A DNA stretch of 64,000 nucleotides, taken from Hydra vulgaris. Its lineage: Eukaryota; Cnidaria; Hydrozoa; Anthoathecata; Hydridae. The stretch's first letter is position 1. Every line of letters begins with the position of its first letter. Under the pieces are notes generated by a model. That model searched no databases and was not told the origin of the DNA. It saw only the letters and a list, made by a program, of their open reading frames with translations. The DNA lies in NCBI RefSeq assembly GCF_038396675.1, contig NC_088934.1:3104001-3168000 (forward strand), in the 5' to 3' direction. Made by a program: the position numbers and the translations under genes. This document shows positions 11,028-33,009 of this stretch, in pieces.

Positions 11028-12030
11028 AATTGGTTCAGGGCAAATAAAATCTTGCTTAACTCAGAGAAAATAAAGTACTATCATTCTATAAGAAAACACA
11101 AAAAGAAAACCTTTCTTTTAAGTTGCCTGACCTTACCTAAAATTATAAATAAATTAAAAAACGAGCCAGTATAAGATTCTTAGGAATTTTTGTTGATGAG
11201 AATTTATCTTGGCTTTCTCAATTAAGATATATTCAATCTAAGATCACCAATATAATTGGTACGATGTATCGAGTTCGTGTATCAATAAACAAGCCTCAAA
11301 CTAATATATTTTGGATTAATTGATTGCTTCATCAGTTATGCAAATATATAGTACGCAATTATCAAAAACTTAAACATCAAGTAGGCAAGCATCAAAACTT
11401 AAAAAAAATTTAAAGCTTGCAAAAACATGAGTGCAGAATTATTAACTCTAAAAATAAGCGTGAACACACTTAACCTGTAATGAATGATATGAAAATGATG
11501 GATAACTTTGAAATAAATATCAGCATTTATTTTTTATATATCGATTCAACAATAATCTCTCTCCTTAAAACATATAAACTGCCTCAAAACTTTAATAAAT
11601 ATACTGAATATAGCATTGCATATCGATGACCAAATATATGGAATATTTGTCGAAAAGGATTTAAATGTATGGCAAAGTCATTAAGTTCATTTAAGTTTCA
11701 AATCAAAAAAGAATTTGTTTAAAATTTGAAATTCATTTGTGCTTTTTAATTTTTTCAGTTTTTTTTATCTTTATTTGGTTTATTAATCAGCGCAGCAGTT
11801 TTATGCCCAGTTTTAATATAATAACTAAATTCTATTGAATGTATATATAGGGGATCTATGAAAAGATTGCGATAACTTATACTCACCTTCATCTTCTTTG
11901 AGCCCTTGTCTGCTTAATTCTTTATTTTATAAAGGTCATTGTAAATCATACAAAAACGGTGCTTGTTGACAAGGTTTTACTCTCTTCTTCGTTCTACCGA
12001 CATATTTTAAAGCTCTTGATGATTTTATCA
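11028..12030 (+). mobile_element. LINE 3' fragment, second copy of the 1-1235 family
   Basis: A 5'-truncated copy starting at AATTGGTTCAGGGCAAAT, directly after the A-rich tail of the preceding LINE. It shares with copy 1 the thumb block (FLGIFVDENLSWLSQ), the tail 'atcttctttgagccc' and 'acaaaaacggtgcttgttgacaag'. It is more damaged, with deletions in the region of the YANITW block. It shows the same frameshift position in the A-rich run as copy 1. Confidence 0.85.
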
Positions 12031-13380
12031 TTAACGACGTAAAACTGCATGTTATTCCAAATATTAAAAACCTATTAATTATTGTTTGGTATATTTAATA
12101 AAATTTATTTATATATATTTACAAGTTTAGCACAAAGAATTTGCACATAAATGAAATAAAAAGCTTTAGTGCTAACAATAATAAAGAAAAGAGCTGTGAA
12201 TAAACTTAGAATTCGAAAAGCTGCTAATGTATATGACATATTTAAGTTTGGCCTACATTACCATATTGCTAATAAGTCAGCTCATCAAAAATGTTACCAA
12301 ATAGTTTCAGGATATTTTTTGTGTGATTTATGTAACCCATAATAATTTTGTTTAATTTTAGATTTAGTAATTACCAATTTAACAATATATACTAGTTTTG
12401 CCCTACTTAAATTTTAGAACAATTTCTTAAGTTTGTTTGTTTGAGAGTATTTTATAATAAACACAAAAAGTTTTTTTTTTTAGTTATTTTTTTTTTTTTG
12501 TTTTTTTTTTTGTAATGTTTGGGTGTACGAGCGTGTAATTTGTATGTTACTTTTTTAAGATTTTAATGTCTGAACAAGTTTAAATGATAAAATGCCTTCA
12601 TTTTTTATCACTTATAAAGCTATACAATTAACGAATCACTGCTGCTTTTTCACTGTCCCATTTTGCCCCCCCCCTCCCCCCCATTTGCAAAATGTAAAAA
12701 TTTGCTAGTCTAGAATTTTTGTTACTTTAGTTTTTTTTTTTTTTGTTTTTCCGTTTTCTTATATCAATGAATTGATATAAACTTATAAAAATTTATAAAA
12801 AATAGTGTCTACTATGATTAGATTATCTGCAACTAGCATTTGTTTCTTAAGTATCCCCTCCTCCCGCTCTACCTTATCTCTGTTAGCTGTTTTTCAAAGA
12901 ACGTAGAGCTCTCTAGTGGTTCTCGTAAAGCTCTCTCGTGGTTCTCTTAGAGCTTTCTTGTGGTTCAATTTTAATAGTTTTTTTTTTCAATTTTCTGAAT
13001 ATATAGAATAAATTACACTATAATTCTCCATATATTCAATATATGATATTCAAATTTGAAACTTGAAGTACTTATAAAAAGACAAAGCATGATGAAATTA
13101 TCTTTAAGGAAGAATTTAAACCAAAAACTCTATTAAAAATTACCCTAAAGTTTTCACGTTAAATTTTGAAGATTCATCATCCTACAAAAACGACATGTTT
13201 ATATAATAACGAAATGTTTTATAATAATAAAACACGTTCCTCAATATTTTTTAATCAAATGAAAATCCCCAATATATATTAATAAACGTATATAAAACTT
13301 TATCTTTTGTTTATATGTTGAAGTATGATTTATCTCCTTTAATTTTTAAAGACTTTTTTATTTTGAAACAATTAAGCAAG
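12031..13380. other. Non-coding stretch with homopolymer runs
   Basis: No supportable gene. It contains long T runs (12472-12515, 12729-12745) and a C-rich block at 12664-12683, but no paired inverted repeats. Confidence 0.4.
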
Positions 13381-13381
13381 T

Positions 13382-13427
13382 TTAATATGAGGGATAATAA
13401 TTATTTAATTATTATCCCTCATATTAA
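13382..13427. repeat. Perfect 22-bp-arm palindrome
   Basis: Left arm 13382-13403 and right arm 13406-13427 are exact reverse complements with a 2-base centre. It lies just upstream of LINE C-terminal coding sequence. Confidence 0.95.
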
Positions 13428-13429
13428 TC

Positions 13430-13890
13430 TCATTCTGTCGAACAAAATTCAATCAATTTTGCATCACTTATCGTGCAGCTCGTCTCTGGAACAAAATTAT
13501 TTGCCTAAATTATTTTGCCTGTTTATTATTATAACCCCTAACCTATCATACATGACAATAAAAATTATTTTTTATCTTGTGATAAAAAATAATTTTTATT
13601 GTCATGTATGTTCAAGTTTGTTTTATACTTGTTTACAGTTTATTTTCATTTACCTAAATATGATTAATTGTTTTTATGTTATTTTTTTTACGTATTCTTA
13701 TTGTAAAAAGGCGTTTTTATAATATTTTACGTACTCTCTTTTGTAAAAGACTTCTGACAATAAGATCATTGTGATCTTCTTTTAGAAGCCTTGTTTGTAT
13801 TTGAAAAATATTTAATTTATATATATTACATCAAATGTAAACAAAACGTAAAATAAAAAAAAATAAAAAATAATAAAAATTCAATATGCA
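13430..13890 (+). mobile_element. LINE 3' fragment
   Basis: One frame at 13450-13510 reads FNQFCITYRAARLWNKIICL, the RGPxLWN-type block near the end of LINE polymerases. It is followed by a tail containing 'agacttctgacaataagatc' and an A-rich end at about 13850-13880. The longer open frame across 13315-13722 is in a different phase and is not the real product. A second palindrome sits inside. Confidence 0.6.
13547..13610. repeat. Perfect 30-bp-arm palindrome
   Basis: Left arm 13547-13576, 4-base loop TTGT, right arm 13581-13610, with no mismatch. It would fold as a long hairpin in either strand. Confidence 0.95.
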
Positions 13891-14879
13891 ATGCTTTTAA
13901 GACTGCTAATTTATAATAAGTTTTATTTTAAAGGTATTTATTGTTAATAAGCATTAAATAATGGCATAATATATAGACCCACAACACCCCATCCAACAAT
14001 GTTGTATATTTCCAAAAAAAACTATGCATTTGTCTTAAAACTAATTGAACCTAATTATCTGGTAATTTTTCTGCCAGATGAGACATTTTCTATGTGTTGG
14101 AGCCCATTTTTAATACCTTTTTTCAAAGTTTATGGTTTCCGAATAAAAATAAAAACTCTGTTTAAATATATGCGCCATTTTGAATAAAAAATATACATAA
14201 GAATTTGCCTAGTAAACTGATAATTAAAATTTAGAGAGCTGTTTTAACCATCTTTAACATACAGAAAATAGCTTCTACCTAAATCCTTACTTCTGTAAAA
14301 CTTATAAACGTTGATTATACCATAATTAACGTTTTTAAGTTTGCTCATAGGCCAACATTACTCCATCCTACACTATTTGATATTCAAATAATGCTTTTTG
14401 AAATATTCAAAACGAAACTACAAATAAAAAAATTCGAAACATTTTTGGACAGTCTCGATGTGGAGAAACAAAAATACAATTTTGTATGGTTTTTTTTTTT
14501 GTTGTTTTTTCTTCCATATCATTATCAAACAAATTTTCGATGTTGTCTAACTTTTATGGTATCGAAAATTTGATTGATGATACTATGGAAGAAGAAATAG
14601 AAGAAGATTTCACATGAAATTAGTACTCTCATTCCGTTTAGATTTTGGTGAAGAAAATGAATATTTTATTACATTTAAATAATTACTTTGATCAAATTAT
14701 TATCAATTTAAGAGGTGCTACAAGAATTTTTGAAAAACTGTATGCAAAGCATTCTGCTTAAATATATAAATATTCTGTTTTGCAACGAAATATGACTAAA
14801 ATAACGTAAAATATAATAGATAAAAAAAATAAGACAAAAACTCAATGGAATTCTTTAAGTGTAATGATTTGACGATTTT

Positions 14880-15330
14880 TAATTATATCCGATTGTATTT
14901 ATTGAATTGAAAATTGATTCCATTTTAGAAATTGATATTTTAGCGCAGCAAAAAACCTTTTTGAAGTTCTCGCACCAGTAGAATAAAATACTAATGCCTA
15001 TCTTATAACTGATGGAGGAGTCAACATTTGTTTAAAAAATTGCAACCATTGCAAATTGATATAGCTAAAAAAAAATGATAAATGCTATCAATAAAAGGAT
15101 GGATGAGAAAAGAGATCCAGTTTTAATGACTCTGATAGCTTATCAACAGAGTGGAAATATACCAGGTTCTAACGATCACTTGAAAACTCCTCAAAAAATG
15201 CAGAGATTTCATTTGCTTTTAGATTATGGAACAAATACATCCAAAAATGTTTATAAATATGTACGTTTATAAAAATAATGATGCTTCCTCATCTTCACTT
15301 GATGAAGATGATTTAATAGAAACAGCATCA
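14880..15330 (+). pseudogene. hAT-type transposase remnant
   Basis: Frame pieces read AAKNLFEVLAPVE and then MINAINKRMDEKRDPVLMTL. These resemble the 'leaky' helical part of hAT transposases just before the C-terminal dimerisation region ('F..LAPFEE...', 'AI.KR...DPVL..ATLLDP'). Stops and indels separate them. No terminal repeats were identified, and it is unrelated in position to the hAT element at 55-60 kb. Confidence 0.42.
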
Positions 15331-15759
15331 CATGTTGCAAAAAAACTCTAAAAAGAACAGCGAAAAGAACTTCAAAACGCAATAAGTTTGATTTTAGATC
15401 CACAAAGCAAAATTATTGCTAAACTGATAAACATATTGAACAGAAAACAGAAAAGCAAATGTAGTTGTATGGTCTACTCTATATAAAAAAAAACTTTTAG
15501 GTATTGGTATTTAAAACTTACATTGCACCCTAATTCAAGAGAACTAAATAAGGTACTTACAGATAATGCAAGAACAATATTGATGCGTTTGAGGGCAGAG
15601 AGAATTAAATAAGTAAATTTCAATCGATTGAGTTGAAGCAATTAGAGAAGTATTTTCCGAAAATGTGCCTAGAAAGATCGCTTTGCTGAACTCGGTGTAA
15701 CTCTTTTTCTTTGGTTGAGATTGGGATGCTGATGGATCAATCACGTTCATGACAATATT

Positions 15760-16090
15760 TTGAGATCTCTCTCCTCCATCAACACCAATATGTAGAATTC
15801 AAAGTTTCAATAACCTGACGGATCACACTTTATTTTCTGGCATAGATATGTCATTACAATAAACAATATATTTTTTATAAATGTTTTAAAAACATTTTTT
15901 GACATTCTAAAACTTATCAAGGTAATTTGACTTTTTCTTAACATCAGCATAGGCGCTCTCTTGTATTCTGGATCCTTTAACAACTTTTCTTCTCTTTTTT
16001 ATTATACCAATAATATTTCTTATACACCTTACTGGTAATCGTTTCATATTTTAGCAGAAAGAGCGTACACTTTAACAGGAAGAGCGTTTT
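15760..16090. other. Non-coding stretch
   Basis: Nothing recognisable as a gene or repeat. Confidence 0.4.
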
Positions 16091-16096
16091 TTTATT

Positions 16097-16360
16097 GCGA
16101 TGTTAGAGTTATCTTGTTCTACCTCCACTTTTTGAAAAATTTGAGTTATTGATAGTGTTATGTACCTCAGGGTTAGGGTTAGGGTTAAGAAGAATGTTTT
16201 TCTATTGTATTAAAACCTAAGTTATAAGTAAAAAGTTGCGGAGAAATCATAAGTTATAAAATAAATTTTATATACCGTCTCCTAAAATATTTTTTTTTCA
16301 AATCTTTTTATCTCTAAACTCAAAAATAAGGAGGTAGAACAAGATAATTCTAATGTCGCG
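16097..16360. mobile_element. Inverted-repeat element (MITE-like)
   Basis: The left end GCGATGTTAGAGTTATCTTG and the right end on the other strand GCGACATTAGAATTATCTTG continue as TTCTACCTCC in both, giving about 30-bp ends with four mismatches. It is about 264 bp with no coding capacity. A target duplication could not be assigned. Confidence 0.75.
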
Positions 16361-16777
16361 TTATGTTTCAATTTTTATATATGTACTGTCACAGATAACA
16401 AATTTCTCCTTTAGCGTACGAGAAACAATTCTGACAGCAATTTAGATTTTTTGGAATAATTTAGGCACAGAGATTTTGAACAGTTATTTTTGTTGTTACA
16501 AAAGTGACAAATTTTTTCAGAAAGTGATTTTTGTTCAAGTGGAATTTTTATCAGTTTCTTCGTAGGTGAATTCAGCAAGATTAAGTATGCGATTACTTTT
16601 TAGTACATTGCTCTTCACAAATAGTACAATAGCAGTTTTCTATCTTCTTTTTTCTTTTTACTCAACTTTTGATGAATTTTAAATTAATGTATAATGTAAA
16701 TAATTTCAATTTAACCTGGAAGTCTCTGCAGCCATTCTGATAGCCTTACCTTTCTGTTTAAAAAATAGGTTTGTCTT

Positions 16778-16826
16778 GCAGCTTCCACTAATTCTAGTTT
16801 GTCTTGCAGCTTCCACTAATTCCAGT
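16778..16826. repeat. Direct duplication of about 25 bp
   Basis: The block GTTTGTCTTGCAGCTTCCAC plus TAATTC occurs twice in tandem with one difference. It lies inside an otherwise unexplained region. Confidence 0.8.
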
Positions 16827-17978
16827 TGAAAGTCAATAAAGTTTTTGATCAGTTGAATGAATGAACCATTTTTTTCTAAAGGTAGACATTTTTTTTGTTG
16901 ACGCAACAGAAACAAGGCCATCTCCTATTTTCTAAATGAAGTCTGGCAGGCTCACTTTGAAACAAAACATTTTGTTTTGGAATTTTTTATGTTAGATTAT
17001 TTTTGTTTTATAAGTTTTATAAATATTCTAACTAATTGCCTAATTTAAACAAATTATCAGGCAATCGAAATTAATTTTATTGAGTTAAGCTAAGTTTAAC
17101 AACTGAATTGAGATTGGTTTTTTGACATATTTTGTGCCAACCTTTTGCATTTAGCCTCTAAATAAAAAAAATCTTTTATTTGTGGCAGACACCACGCGAT
17201 TTAAAAATTTGAACTAAAATACCTTCAGGAAACACCCCCAGTATCTCCATAGATTGAAGAAGTTAGTTTAAGGGGAAAAAATATTCTTAAATGCAATCGT
17301 AATTTTTAATTCGGTATCAAGTTTTATCAATATATGTTTCGACGTTTAAATGATACATTTGTAGATAAAATCCCCCTCCCCTCTCTCCCTACCCCTAACT
17401 TTTAAACGTCTAAAATTTTCTAAAAAAGGTAAAAAAAAAAAAAAAAGTACGGTTTTTAATTCTTTTTCAACGATTTCTATTTCATGCTTAATAAAAAAAG
17501 AAGAAAAGTAACGTCAACAAAAAAATTGGCAAATATATCGGCAAAACATAATACTACATTTTTTAATAAATAATTATTTAAAGGTACCAATTGTAAGTGT
17601 AAAAATAACTTAGATAATAAAAGAAAAAAATTTAACAAATAAAAACTTTATTTTATATACACAACACATTGTTATTTACCTAAAGTAAGTTTTATATAGA
17701 ATAAAGAAGTTTGGAGAAGCCATGTTTACTAACATTTGATTGATAATTTATCTTGTATTCAATAAAACTGTTATCTTATGAACATAGCAACGGTTTTTAC
17801 AAACTTATCAACTTCTTTGGCTTACGAACATGTGCGCTATCTTATGAACATAGCAATTTATTATAAGCGTAGTTACAAAGTTATGATCAAATAAACATTA
17901 TTGCATTAATTTGAACATGAACTTATGATTGCAGTTTGTATTTGCTTCTAATTTTTTTTTGATTTAAAAAAAGTATCT

Positions 17979-28622
<10,644 letters not shown>

Positions 28623-28639
28623 AAAAATTGTAAAACTTT

Positions 28640-29130
28640 ATTTAATGTTTGTAATTATTTTTAAAGAAAATTAAAAAATTACTTAAAAACTGCATGTAAA
28701 AACACATAGATCCCCCCTGATTAAAGCGTAACCTTATTGATTTATAATTCAATTTATTTATTTTCTAACTTGATTAATGTTTTGAAGGTGCCTTTACAGT
28801 GGGCACTGACGCCGTAATACCTTAAGTAAGACGTTAAAAGGAAGTCCAATGCTCACTCGGTTCATTTTATAAACTTAAAATTATCTGGATTTAAAATTAT
28901 CACTTTTTAACTTTTAATTTTTGATATTTCGTTTTCTTTATAATTTTGCAGAAATGTGATAATTTAATAAATTATATTACTTTATCAATAATTGGATAAA
29001 GGTGGTATGTCACCCCAATAAAGGGGTTTGTTGTGAATTAAACTGAAAGTTTTAAACATATTTTGTTCTAGATATTTTTCTATAGCAAAGATATTTGTAA
29101 CGATGTTGCAATCAAAATAGCATTATTAAT
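28640..29130. other. Intergenic stretch
   Basis: No supportable gene. A block at 28785-28860 (GTGCCTTTACAGTGGGCACT) contains a short inverted repeat of unknown origin. Confidence 0.35.
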
Positions 29131-29137
29131 GAACCAA

Positions 29138-29294
29138 CATCCTCGTTATATATTGTTGAGGGTAAGGTAATGAACATACGACCACGTTATATATTGTTAA
29201 AGGTAAGTTAATAAACATACATCCGCGTTATATATTGTTGAGGGTAAGTTAATGAACATACATCCCCGTTATATATTGTTGAGAGTGAGTTGAT
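29138..29294. repeat. Tandem repeat of about 42 bp, four units
   Basis: Units contain CGTTATATATTGTTGAGGGT followed by AAGTTAATGAACATAC, with point differences. Confidence 0.88.
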
Positions 29295-30185
29295 GAGCAA
29301 CATAACTCTTCCACATCCACAGTGAAAATTTTATTTTAGTATATTTTTATGCAATCTTATTAAGTTCGTGTGAATGAGCGTTACTTAAAACTGTTATCTG
29401 CAATGAGGATGCTTGTATTTTCGCGACATAACACCTTCATTCTCTTAAACCTTCAATTGATATTGTGGTTTATCGTTCTCCAGCTAATTTTAATATAGAG
29501 GCCACATACAAAGATCCGAAGAAGACTTAAGCCTACTAGAAAGCATCGTAACCCACCTTTCCGGAACAGGAGTAAGTGAGTTTTTAGAAGAACAGAAATA
29601 AAATAAAGTAAGAGCCTGAAACGATTGAGTTAAAATGATAACAGATAGAAAAATAGGCACATAGGTCATTTATAAAACATAAAAACTATAATTTCTCATC
29701 TTTTCGGACTAAAAAGTTTTAGTGTCTGGTTTTTAAAATGTCAAAATGATAAACTAAAAATTGTTTATTCTTAAACTTTGTCATAAATATGCAGCTAAGT
29801 TTCATAAATATGAGATTCAATTTTATTGTGGAGGAAAGTTTTATCCTTGAAATTTTATTTTTTTAAATAGTAACAAAAGGCAACAACAAAGTCTTTTGAA
29901 ATAATCATTTTTAGGGAGCTACCATAGTTCAGGAGGTCTGTGACAGGAGAGCTACCACAGTCCAGGAGGCAGTTGTTGTTACAACCATCTCTCAATGCTC
30001 TTAGCCCAAAACACAAGCAGTTGCCCTGTTTATACGTTAGCATGTTCGAATAAAATATTTCTTCAAAATTTTCTTTAATTGGCTAGAATAAATTCCGCCT
30101 ACAAAATAGTATTTAAATTTTTCTTATGTCTTAATAGAAAACTTTGATTAAAGTGTGAAGATGCAATTTGCTAACGTTTATTGTT

Positions 30186-30420
30186 TTTTTGTTTTTTTTT
30201 TTGCCATATAAATTTATTCGTGTCGGAAACCATAATATAAATACAAATAGCAGGGGCAAGAAGAAGACATAATTGGTCCTATCACCAAGCCCCTTAGCCT
30301 ATACTTTAAATATAAAACAAGAAAAATTAAAAACGTAACAATATATAATAAAAAACGTTTATAAAATAAAAATCATCGGTCCTAAAGTCCGACTTTAACT
30401 TTTTATTTTTGTGTTGGTAA
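30186..30420 (-). mobile_element. LINE 3' tail (minus strand)
   Basis: On the minus strand, GGGGCTTGGTGATAGGAC and TCTTCTTCTTGCCCCTGC match the order of the tail blocks at 28150-28200. No coding sequence is attached. Confidence 0.6.
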
Positions 30421-30429
30421 AAAATTTAA

Positions 30430-31385
30430 AAAAAAGAAAAAGAAAAAAAAAGAAATTACAAAGAAACTTTATGTATGTAGTTATTAACGCTTATGAATGT
30501 AGTTAATACCGTTCGTGTGTGTATTTATTCGTTTTATAAAACAGTTAGTAGGTATCATTCATACCACAAATTTATCATAAGTCATATTTGAGGAGCCCGT
30601 TTGTAAGACGCGCCAAGTCCGAATAAACTGATTTTGAGAAAACAACGAAAAACTAAACTACCTTAGTTGCGCATCAAAAGAAAAAAATAAAATTTTTGTC
30701 CATTTCTAGGAGTAAACATTTATTAACAGGTTTAAAATTTAAATAGATATTAGATTTCAATATAAAGAATAGAGAAATGGAACTAACTCTTAATTTTTAT
30801 TTTTGTGACTTTTAGATGGGCTCCTCATTTGATCTCCCCTCCTCAACGTGAGGGCACTGATGTAGTGAAGTTTTAAACTATACAATCTTAAACTAAATTT
30901 AATTTTATTGAGAGATTTAAAATTTCATTAAAAAATATTGTGAATTACAAAATCTATGACCATGAAAAATTTACAATCCTCTCATTTAGGGGAGGGTTTC
31001 GGAACATTAATGAAACACGTATATCAATAATGTATGCTTATCTTGCTATAACAAACACCATATGGTAACTACATATAAAACAAATAATTCTGCTTCACCA
31101 CTGACATTTATGCAGTACATTTACGCCTTACACTAATAGCTATTTATTATTACGACTTTTAATGACCGTCACCATTCTTGATTATTTTTTATTATTCTTT
31201 TTATATTTACTTTGTTTTAGCATGATTAAATTTTAGTATCTTACTTGATAGCTACTCCTTATTCTCCACTAAACATCTGTCCTTTTATACTTTTATCTCA
31301 ATTTGCTACACCCTTTTGAACATATTATGCTTTTTTAGACATCCAATGCTCAGTGCAGTTCTACTAGAATACATTGCATTCAACA
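30430..31385. other. Intergenic stretch
   Basis: No recognisable gene or repeat. Confidence 0.4.
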
Positions 31386-31386
31386 T

Positions 31387-31389
<3 letters not shown>

Positions 31390-31458
<69 letters not shown>
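31390..31458. repeat. (TA)n microsatellite
   Basis: About 34 TA units. Confidence 0.96.
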
Positions 31459-31461
<3 letters not shown>

Positions 31462-31462
31462 A

Positions 31463-31721
31463 GAGGGCATCCATAAAGTACGTACGCAGTGATTAAGGAC
31501 CCCCATTTTACGCACCTGTGTGCATTTAACAACCTCACCTTTCTCTGCGAACATACGCGATATTTTTATACAAAATCAACCTCCTCTTCCACAACGCATA
31601 ACTTTTTCAAAACATTAAATACATAACATAAAAATTATTTTGATGCGACATATCTGTTACAAAATGTAATCAATTTAGTTTATCAATTATGGGATAAATA
31701 GTGCGTATGTACTATAGAGGG
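31463..31721. mobile_element. Interspersed inverted-repeat element, copy 1
   Basis: It begins GAGGGCATCCATAAAGTACG continuing TACGCAGT. The far end on the other strand reads CCCTCTATAGTACATACGCA, giving imperfect terminal repeats over about 259 bp. A related left end occurs at 49587. Confidence 0.5.
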
Positions 31722-31934
31722 AAGACTTAAAAGCAAAATAATGCGTACAAGGTGAAGGGGGATCTTATGCTAAAAGATTATTTTCTCATCCAATATTTTG
31801 ATAAAAAAAGTCCTATAGTTCAAAACTGCCTGTAGAAAACTATAAATACATGAAGCTATTTTATAAAATTTTTATAGGAAAAAAAAATAAAAAATAGTTA
31901 ACCAAGCATAAAAAAGTTGGCAGACCAACCAGCT

Positions 31935-32927
31935 TTACCATGTAGCTTCCTTCAAAATGTGTTCTTGAACATAGTCACGAACAGCTTCATCAAGCGTAAA
32001 CTTAAGAGGAGCCTTTCCAGTAATATTATGATATTTTTCCATGTTGGCACAGGTAAAGTTCTGGTACTGCTTGGCTAGATCTGCTGGCATCTCAATATAC
32101 TCGATGTTCACTGGGAGACCCATAGATTTAAAAATTTCTGTAGCTAGCTGATTCCAGGTAGTTGGCTTCCCAGTTCCGATATTATATATACCACAATGTT
32201 GATTGTCTAGGAAAGAACAGGTCATCTCAGCAACGTCTTTAACATAAATGAAATCTCGGCATTGTCCACCATCTGAAAAACGCCCAGGCTCAGTTGATTT
32301 GAAAAGGCGAATGACCCCTTCTTTCTGCACTTGTGGAACCATTTTGCAAATCATGGAGGCCATTCTTCCTTTATGCAACTCATTAGGCCCAAAAACGTTA
32401 AAATACTTTAGGCCAACAATACGGTTTATCACTCCATGCTCAAGTGCCCAAAGGTCAAATAGTTGCTTAGAAAACCCATATGCATTCAGCGGTTTGAGTT
32501 TGTGTAACATGTCATGATCATCATTAAAGCCTAAAGCACCATCACCATAGGTAGCTGCTGAGGAGGCATAGATAAAGCGCTGTCCATATTGCAGGGCATA
32601 TTCTGCTAATCTAATTGTATAGCGCGTGTTATTATCAAGAAGATAGTCGACACGGGTTTCTAAAGTATCTGAACAAGCACCCAGATGGATAAAGGCAGCA
32701 ACATTGTGCTCTTTTCCTCCTAGCCAATCGAACAGCTGACTGATACCAATAAAGTACTTGAAACGTTTACCAAGCAGGTTTTTCCATTTGTCAGAAGTGC
32801 CAATATCATCAACAAGAACAAGGTTGGTAAAACCACAATCATTGAGACGGCGCACAATGCAAGAGCCGATAAAACCAGCAGCACCTGTGATGACAATTAA
32901 ATCTGAAGTTTGGATTTTTCTTTGCAT
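31935..32927 (-). CDS. hldD: ADP-L-glycero-D-manno-heptose 6-epimerase (bacterial-type)
   Basis: An intact, intronless 330-codon gene. HldD inverts C6 of ADP-D-glycero-D-manno-heptose to the L,D form, the last step in making the core heptose donor of bacterial lipopolysaccharide. It is a short-chain dehydrogenase-type enzyme. The sequence shows the cofactor loop TGAAGFIG (residues 14-21) and HLGACSDT. YASSAATYG supplies the active-site Ser (122/123). YGFSK has catalytic Tyr150 and Lys154. KYFNVFGP is followed by HKGRMAS, with Lys186 at the place of the second catalytic base. CRDFIYVKDVA and GIYNIGTGKPTTWNQLA follow. Length is close to bacterial HldD (about 310). Base composition is clearly richer in G+C than the surroundings: three 60-base stretches I counted gave 40, 52 and 40 percent. 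No other lipopolysaccharide gene is adjacent. Lateral transfer is the simplest reading; assembly contamination is the main alternative. Confidence 0.92.
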   Translation of the reverse strand: MQRKIQTSDLIVITGAAGFIGSCIVRRLNDCGFTNLVLVDDIGTSDKWKNLLGKRFKYFIGISQLFDWLGGKEHNVAAFIHLGACSDTLETRVDYLLDNNTRYTIRLAEYALQYGQRFIYASSAATYGDGALGFNDDHDMLHKLKPLNAYGFSKQLFDLWALEHGVINRIVGLKYFNVFGPNELHKGRMASMICKMVPQVQKEGVIRLFKSTEPGRFSDGGQCRDFIYVKDVAEMTCSFLDNQHCGIYNIGTGKPTTWNQLATEIFKSMGLPVNIEYIEMPADLAKQYQNFTCANMEKYHNITGKAPLKFTLDEAVRDYVQEHILKEATW

Positions 32928-32990
32928 GGAGCCCCCTTATCATACCAATTTTACAGTTTTCTTACTATCAGACCAAAATATGTATATAAT
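32928..32990 (-). promoter_or_regulatory. Upstream region of hldD: Shine-Dalgarno-like run and TATA-like box
   Basis: Directly before the ATG on the minus strand is GATAAGGGGGCTCC, a purine run four bases from the start codon that resembles a bacterial ribosome binding site. About 50 bases further up lies TTATATACATA, which could serve as a TATA-like element. The purine run may be a relic or chance; nothing else decides it. Confidence 0.35.
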
Positions 32991-33009
32991 TTACTATTGT
33001 TGTATTTTT

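Noticed and set aside
12653-12683. Second copy of the 4722-5314 element end (GTCCCATTTTGCCCC)
   Set aside because: The similarity is limited to a few bases beside a C run; too weak to call.
13315-13722. 135-codon protein gene
   Set aside because: The frame crosses two palindromes and is out of phase with the recognisable LINE block (CITYRAARLWNKI), so it is accidental.
16168-16187. Telomere-like TTAGGG repeat
   Set aside because: Only about three units, inside the 16097-16360 MITE; too short to mean an internal telomere.
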